64,000 bases of DNA, from the NCBI RefSeq assembly GCF_027596085.1, contig NC_072462.1, positions 21,117,421 to 21,181,420 of the forward strand, written 5' to 3'. The position numbers and the translations under genes were made by a program. Source of the stretch: Anoplopoma fimbria. Its lineage: Eukaryota; Chordata; Actinopteri; Perciformes; Anoplopomatidae. Below, piece after piece: positions 58,471 to 64,000 of the stretch (position 1 is its first letter; each line of letters opens with the position of its first letter). A model generated the notes under the pieces. The model was not told the DNA's origin, did no database searches, and saw only the letters and a list, made by a program, of their open reading frames with translations.

Positions 58471-60905
58471 TTTTGGTTAAAACAAACTGGTTGCAGTTGC
58501 CAAGCAGACTCCACTTCCTGCAGTCACCATTTTCTCAAGGTGGCAGGTTTCTTTACAGCTGAGATGATGAAAGTGACACGCCTCCCGCCTCTGCAACATG
58601 CCTCCTGCTAAGACGTCTACTGTGTGAGGCAAGCTGCAGACGGAGAAAGTGACAGAAAACAGCTTCTAGGCCTTCACTGTTTTTAAGAAAGTGATGGAGC
58701 AGCCTCCCCACCCCCTCGCTCTCTCACATCTTGTAGTGCTGGATTAAACGCAGATGATCAGCCGTGAGGTCATGCACAAGCATTCCCATGAGGTCATATT
58801 GCTGTCCAGTGAAATACATGTTGTTTATGGGTGTGGAAATACTCTCATAGTTCAATCAAACCCTTCAAAGACATGCTTAGAACAAGGCTGTTTTTCTAAA
58901 TTCTTAAAAAAAACGATGCCATGGAGGTACAGGAATGAGTTGTAAGGAATACATCCCTCTTGATAATCAGCAGCTTTCACAGTCTAAAGTGGATCTATCA
59001 AACAGCAGAGCGGATACAGTGAGTCTGCCTGTATCTAATCCTGCCAATGTGAACAGGATTTATCATCCATAATCTTACACTAAGAGTTTAAACATAAGAG
59101 GAATCCCACAGTCTTAAACACCGACTGCGTCCTGCAAACTAAAGGTTTACTGGCAGCTCACACAAACACAGATGAGGTCACTAATGAGAGAGTATAAAGC
59201 AGAGAGAGCAGGAAATAGAAATGTCTGACAGATATGTTTCCCTCAGACCCAAAACACAGATAACAGAAGACGGGTTATCAGTGGGAAGTCCAGTTTCAGA
59301 CATTCCCACAAACCAACGTCTGTCAACATGGAGGTAGCCACAATAATGGAACCAGCGCTGAGTGTAAGGACCAATTACAAACCAGTCCATAAAAAGTGGG
59401 TAATGGTGTTGAATAAAAACTAGCAGCATAATTCTGTATAATGACAGAATCAGTGATTTTTGCGTTTCCATAACAACAGGAGACAATAGTACAACAAGCA
59501 CAAACCATCCATGTCTATAAATTGCAGGTAAACCAGTCAAATAAATTCTGAAATACTGTTTTCAATTTATATAAAATGAAGGTAAAGTTTCAGTTTGTGA
59601 TCATACTCTCTGGTATTCTATACTTCATATACTCATATTTTTTTTTGGCACATTTCTACATTGCAAAGGCACATTTTCAAACCTCTGACTAATTGTTTCA
59701 GGGATAACTAATCTGTTTTTGGAGTAGCTTTAAAGCTGCATGGGGTGGTTAACTGCTAATGGGCATGAAACTAAATGCCTCCACTGTTACCGCCACTGAT
59801 TAAAGACCTTTTGAATGAAGTTTTAACATTATTTCTGACCCCCCACCAGTCTAATGCTTGATGTCACTGCAGATTTGTATGTATCAAACCAAGATCATGA
59901 TCATTCCCTAAAGTTAATCAAGTGCTGCACCATAAAAAGTTCAAACATGGCTGAAGTTGCTGTGAGAGGAAAACTAGTGAAAAATGTAAAGTGATTAAGA
60001 CGCTTCCATATTTTACTGATGAATATGTGATCTGGACAGTATAACGTTCCTTGCAAAATGTACTCGCTGTTGCAAGTCGGTAGTACATGAGACAGGGTTG
60101 ATAAACCACATTAGTGTCTGCATATGAAAGTCACCATGTGTATTTTGTGTTTACATAATGTAAACTGATCTCTGTGTCCCCAGTGGTTGCCGTGGTAATG
60201 GTCCTTAAATACTTTTCTTAAAATAATTTAATGAAATCTGCCAGAGCAGTAAGATGATTTCAGTCTGTTTCCGAAGCAAATTGAGTTGTTTCAAGAAATG
60301 TTATGAGTGTCACTTTTCTTGAAACAAGACAGGATTTTATGACTCAATTATATTGCTCAAGGACACTTCTGCATGGTGGACACTTTTGGTTCAAGACTGA
60401 AGTGGGCCCTTGTGCTTGCAGTGAAGTCTCTCTAACCACTAAGGCCTCTCTTCTGTCTTTAACCACTGTTGGAACTCGGCTGACTGAAAGTGAACTGCAG
60501 TGTGTCCTTCAGTTGGCACCTGACCACAGAGCCGCCTGAGAATAGACACGGCCTCCTCAGGACCAAGATGGAGGGTGGCGGTGGACTTGGGTGTCACCAG
60601 CGGTTATGGAAGAGGAGAGAATCGGCTCACCAGAGGCATCTCTTTACAGCAGCTAGATGTTTCATTGTTCCCAAAGTGTAAAAAAATACCCTTTACTCCA
60701 TGTTCCTGAAGGGGCAGAGACACGACAGGAGGATCATCAACATTTCCAACCTCAGAGCTGCATAGTTGGAAAGTAACAATAAATAGTTTTACTGAGATTG
60801 GAATACAGTTGATACTTGGGCATTTTTCTCTTCTTTTTTTGGGGCTGTTTTTTTACTTTCTTTTATAAACTTTTTTTTGTTTTTAATTTAATACATTTAA
60901 TTTAT
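58471..60905. other. Intergenic, nothing recognised
   Basis: No gene. A 119-codon minus-strand frame (59181-59540) shows no motif or exon signals. Confidence 0.4.
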
Positions 60906-60909
60906 TTTA

Positions 60910-61075
60910 TTTGTTTAGGTTTATACCCAAATGGGAAACTTGTCATCACTATCTGTACTTTCACTTTTGATACTTGAGAGCAGTTTTGTGCTTTTACTTA
61001 TTTTGATTTACTTGAGTAAGATTTCTAATGCAAAACTTCTATTTGAAACTTGGAACTCTTACAGTGTTGTGTTGC
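60910..61075 (-). repeat. Teleost dispersed repeat, inverted copy of the 11.24 kb family
   Basis: CTGTACTTTCACTTTTGATA, CTTGAGAGCAGTTTTGTGC, TTTTACTTATTTTGATTTAC and TTGAGTAAGATTTCTAATGC are the reverse-orientation phrases of the 'aagtaaaagtcctgcat' family. Confidence 0.6.
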
Positions 61076-61139
61076 TTGTACTATTGTCTATGTTTTAGAC
61101 ATGAAGAGTTGTGAGAAGTGTTGTATAGTGTCTCCTGTA

Positions 61140-61330
61140 GCCACAAAATAACCCTCATGATGTCATAGTGATGTTATCAGAGTAATCTTTGCTTGGGCTT
61201 TGTGACTACAAAATTATACAGGAATACTGTAATGCGTGACAAAGAATTTCTCCCAGTCAGGAAGGCTCTAGGGAAAGACAACTTCAAGTTGAATTCTTGG
61301 AAATGTAGGACCAAGTGTTTTGGATTTTGA
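61140..61330 (+). repeat. Dispersed repeat, copy of the 26.3 kb family
   Basis: CATGATGTCATAGTGATGTT, ATCAGAGTAATCTTTGCTTG, GGCTTTGTGACTACAAAATT and CTCTAGGGAAAGACAACTTC align with 26292-26440. Confidence 0.65.
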
Positions 61331-61659
61331 ACCTTTTTGAGGGAAGAATAACTTGGGGCCTCTGTTTCACCAATTTTGGCAGCTAATTAATCATTTTGTC
61401 TCTTGTGACGAGTACCTGAGAGTGGGAATTATTACTTCCACCACTGAGAGGTCATGACCCCAAACCCTTCCCTTCACCAAACATTAGTTCAGACACCTGA
61501 TGAAACAAGTTGTCACACCGGACCAAAGAGCAGTCGGTTCTTGACCTTTTCCTGGAAATTTCTCATTGTGTTTGTGACCACGCAGTCCGAATGTCATGAT
61601 AGGGTGTTTTGAACTTTTCCCAGCAGATCGGTGAGAGGTGGAGAAGTCATCGTAGAGAC

Positions 61660-61990
61660 AGATGGAGGACGAGAGAGAGAGGCAGAGAGAGAGAGAGGCA
61701 GAGAAAGGCAAAAGAGTGTGCGAGACGGTTTCCTTGGCGGAGCTCCCCGAAGCGTTGCACATTCCCGCAAGATTAATTGAAGCTGTTTTTGTTTTTTTGT
61801 TTTTTTCAGTCTGTGAATTGCCTCCCGATTACAGAGAAACAGCTGTTCACCCACTTCCCCCGGACTCCGCCTGTGTGATTATGCATCGAGTGACAACCAC
61901 GACAAACATCCAGCGCTCGCTTGACTTTTTGATGTTCTCTCCATTTAGCCAACTTGTCACTCGTTTGCATGACGATGAATAAAACAAGTC
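61660..61990. promoter_or_regulatory. Candidate conserved non-coding element
   Basis: After a (GA)-rich stretch (61665-61705) comes CGCAAGATTAATTGAAGCTG, TGTGTGATTATGCATCGAGT, GACAAACATCCAGCGCTCGC and CGTTTGCATGACGATG. It lies immediately beyond the inferred minus-strand gene end. Confidence 0.3.
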
Positions 61991-62020
61991 AGACACGATG
62001 ATTACAACGACAAAGAAATA

Positions 62021-62026
62021 TTTATT
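62021..62026 (-). terminator. Candidate minus-strand poly(A) signal
   Basis: AATAAA on the minus strand with GT-rich sequence 15-40 nt beyond. Confidence 0.4.
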
Positions 62027-63232
62027 AAATCTTTTTTTGTTTGTTTTAGTTAGTCATAGCTGCTCCAACACGTGTATTTACAAAGAAATTGCCTTTTTGT
62101 AGAAAATACTAGTGAGGGGTTGAGCAGGAAACAGACATTAGAATAGTTTAGATGAGTACAGAAGAGGATGGGGGTCATATAGGCACAAGTTACACTTACT
62201 ACAATGTCAAAAGAAATGTGCAGTTTTGTGGCACATCCAATTCTAGTTTGGGAAAAGCAAAACAATTGTGGCTAAAGTAGCAAAAAACCCTTCCCGATGC
62301 TAGATGCACTGACAAAAGCACACATCCTTTTTTTTTTTTTTTTTTTTAAAGATACAGAGGATGGAAAACAGATGCTGCAAACCAGAGACACAGTGGTGTT
62401 AGCTTCAGGCTACATGGTACCAAAATCAGGTGAAGAAGAAGAAGTCCTTAGAACATATAAGCCGCCCTCCTTGTAGCACAGTTAGCTCAAGAGAACATAA
62501 AAACACCAAAATTGAAGGTGGGGAAACAGACTTCCTGCCGCAGCCACAAACAAACACATTGAGCTTTCAACAGCAATAAAATCCAATCGCATCTCCTGAG
62601 TCCTTTAACATCGTTGTCCTGCCGCAGCGTGGCCTCGGAAACAGTTGGAGGTGAATATTAGCCAAAGACCACTAGCAGACACAAAGAACATCCTGCACCT
62701 TAAAGACACTTTTGATGTAACAGCACAATGAACAAGAGTGGTGGAGGAGCGAAAACCGATATTCTTGCCCCTGTATCTGTACTTTCTTCAGGCCCTTTGA
62801 TCCATGATTATGACCTGAACACACTGCATGATATGTGCCGTATATGCACAAACACATTCACTGACAGGGGGTGCAATGTTGATCCTGTTTTTTTTTTGTA
62901 TAAAAGACATATAAAATGAAACGAAGCATTTTTTTTTATATCAAACATTGAACTTTTTCCTGCTAAGAACATTAATGTGCCTTTCAAAAGAGGTGTGAAA
63001 AAAAGAGAAAGTATCTCAAGCTGTATGTTACTACAGACTCATTGTTGGATACACAGTATCCACGAAACTAACTGATTGTTTTTTGTCGTCGTTGTTAGAA
63101 GCATTAATTACAGTGACAGTGGACTCTTAATGTGAACTAAAATGCATGGAGGCTGGTAGGTGTGAGGAGGACAAGATGTTTAATTAAGTGGTAATCTGTG
63201 CTCTACAATTAAAAATGATTTGCTCCAAAAAC

Positions 63233-63415
63233 TTAAAGGGACAGTGTGTAGAACATGGTGGACATAGTGAAGAGAAGTCGCTACCTATGTAGATTTGAAG
63301 GGTTCATTGTCATCTAACAAAACAAAACCAACGATTCTTAGTTTCATAGACAGGAATACTATATTCCATTTCTTCTCATAAATCCCTCGAAATGCTACAC
63401 TATGGCCTTTTAAAT
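63233..63415 (+). repeat. Teleost short repeat, internally deleted
   Basis: It begins TTAAAGGGACAGTGTGTAGA and ends with ATATTCCATTTCTTCTCATA, ATCCCTCGAAATGCTACACT. Middle phrases CTACCTATGTAGATTTGAAG and AAACCAACGATTCTTAGTTT match a familiar fish element of about 370 bp. About half of the interior is missing. Confidence 0.7.
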
Positions 63416-63537
63416 TAGATTTCATACTGAGTGAACATGAATGTTCTTTGGATTGGAGGATAAATATCAATAATGATGGAATTATATATACATTTGAGAG
63501 CATTAATTACCTTTTTTAAAGGGCTAGAGCACTTATT

Positions 63538-63807
63538 TTACAAATCAACTCCTATTAACTCATCACAGAGAGACTGCCCAGCCTGTGGAAACGTTGTATG
63601 TGTTCTGTGGCTCTGGGGAGACCTCTGATTAAAAAAAAACTTGAGATTGTATATTATCATTATTGATTCTGTTATTTTACTTTGTGCTGCATTCATATGG
63701 AATCGGACAATCAACATGTAGACGGCGCAAGCAATCCAAAGAAATGCCAGGATGGCAAAACACAAACACGCATGACTATCTATGTTGCTATGGTGATGGA
63801 ATAACAT
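63538..63807 (-). CDS. Unrecognised 89-codon reading frame with one hydrophobic segment
   Basis: The frame contains a run of about 22 hydrophobic residues near residues 14-36 (CLCFAILAFLWIACAVYMLI), followed by R and polar sequence, as in a single-pass membrane peptide. An in-frame stop lies shortly upstream of the ATG, so it would be self-contained. It falls inside the possible minus-strand 3' UTR. The C-terminal half includes a poly-T-derived FFF. There is no family match that I know; chance is quite possible. Confidence 0.12.
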   Translation of the reverse strand: MLFHHHSNIDSHACLCFAILAFLWIACAVYMLIVRFHMNAAQSKITESIMIIYNLKFFFNQRSPQSHRTHTTFPQAGQSLCDELIGVDL

Positions 63808-64000
63808 ACATTTCTTAAAATAAGTTCATGTCTATTGCTTTATGCAATTGTAGTAATGCATGTAGCTGTAAAAAGCAGCTTTCTACTTGTATTCATTCTA
63901 ATGCAAACTTAAACAAAAGTTGCTTTGTGTGAGAGACCTACGTAATATCCGCTTGTAAAAAAGTTTAAATGTTCTAACGTTGGACAGCAGAGCCATCTAA

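Larger units (their letters stand above)
62000..64000 (-). other. Possible 3' untranslated region of a minus-strand gene beyond the right edge
   Basis: TTTATT at 62021-62026 gives AATAAA on the minus strand. The next 30-40 bases on that strand are GT-rich (TCGTTGTAATCATCGTGTCT), as expected after a cleavage site. No confirmed coding exon lies in the window. Vertebrate gadd45g deserts are bordered by other genes (DIRAS2 in mammals, from memory), but identity here cannot be inferred from the sequence. Confidence 0.3.

Overview
The window reads as nuclear DNA of a ray-finned (teleost) fish. It is AT-rich and vertebrate-like, with one short-intron gene, seven long (CA/GT)n arrays and many remnants of repeat families that I recognise as widespread in teleost, especially percomorph, genomes. 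Repeat family assignments come from memory of their conserved phrases, not from a search.

Left part (1-5.5 kb). Positions 1-2910 are a retroposon cluster that contains a long inverted repeat (about 510 bp shared per arm, about 1.3 kb apart). The only gene I can fully support follows: a GADD45-family gene, closest to the gamma class, coded at 3930-4582 in three exons. Its compact promoter has a GC box, CCAAT box and TATA box. Its probable 3' UTR runs to a poly(A) signal at 5479 and holds the most interesting signal in the window. Five successive small hairpins share an invariant stem-loop core AAGGTTTCACTT, and their stems differ by changes that largely keep pairing. Two related hairpins of another type lie upstream (4776-4857).

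Rest (5.5-62 kb). This is a gene desert. It contains microsatellites, scattered teleost repeats, a decayed DIRS-type tyrosine-recombinase retrotransposon (about 13.7-14.6 kb), a nested LINE remnant (56.9-57.4 kb), an uncharacterised repeat-like element with short inverted ends (43.4-44.2 kb) and a perfect 18-bp hairpin (40.97 kb). Between the repeats lie blocks of more balanced composition, rich in homeodomain, POU and TCF-like words. They look like the conserved non-coding elements expected in a desert beside a developmental regulator such as gadd45g. Examples are 18.7-19.3, 39.5-40.5, 45.0-45.7 and 55.8-56.5 kb. Conservation cannot be tested here, so these stay low-confidence.

Right edge (62-64 kb). 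A minus-strand poly(A) signal at 62021-62026, with GT-rich sequence beyond it, suggests the 3' end of a gene lying mostly outside the window on the right. No coding exon of such a gene could be confirmed.
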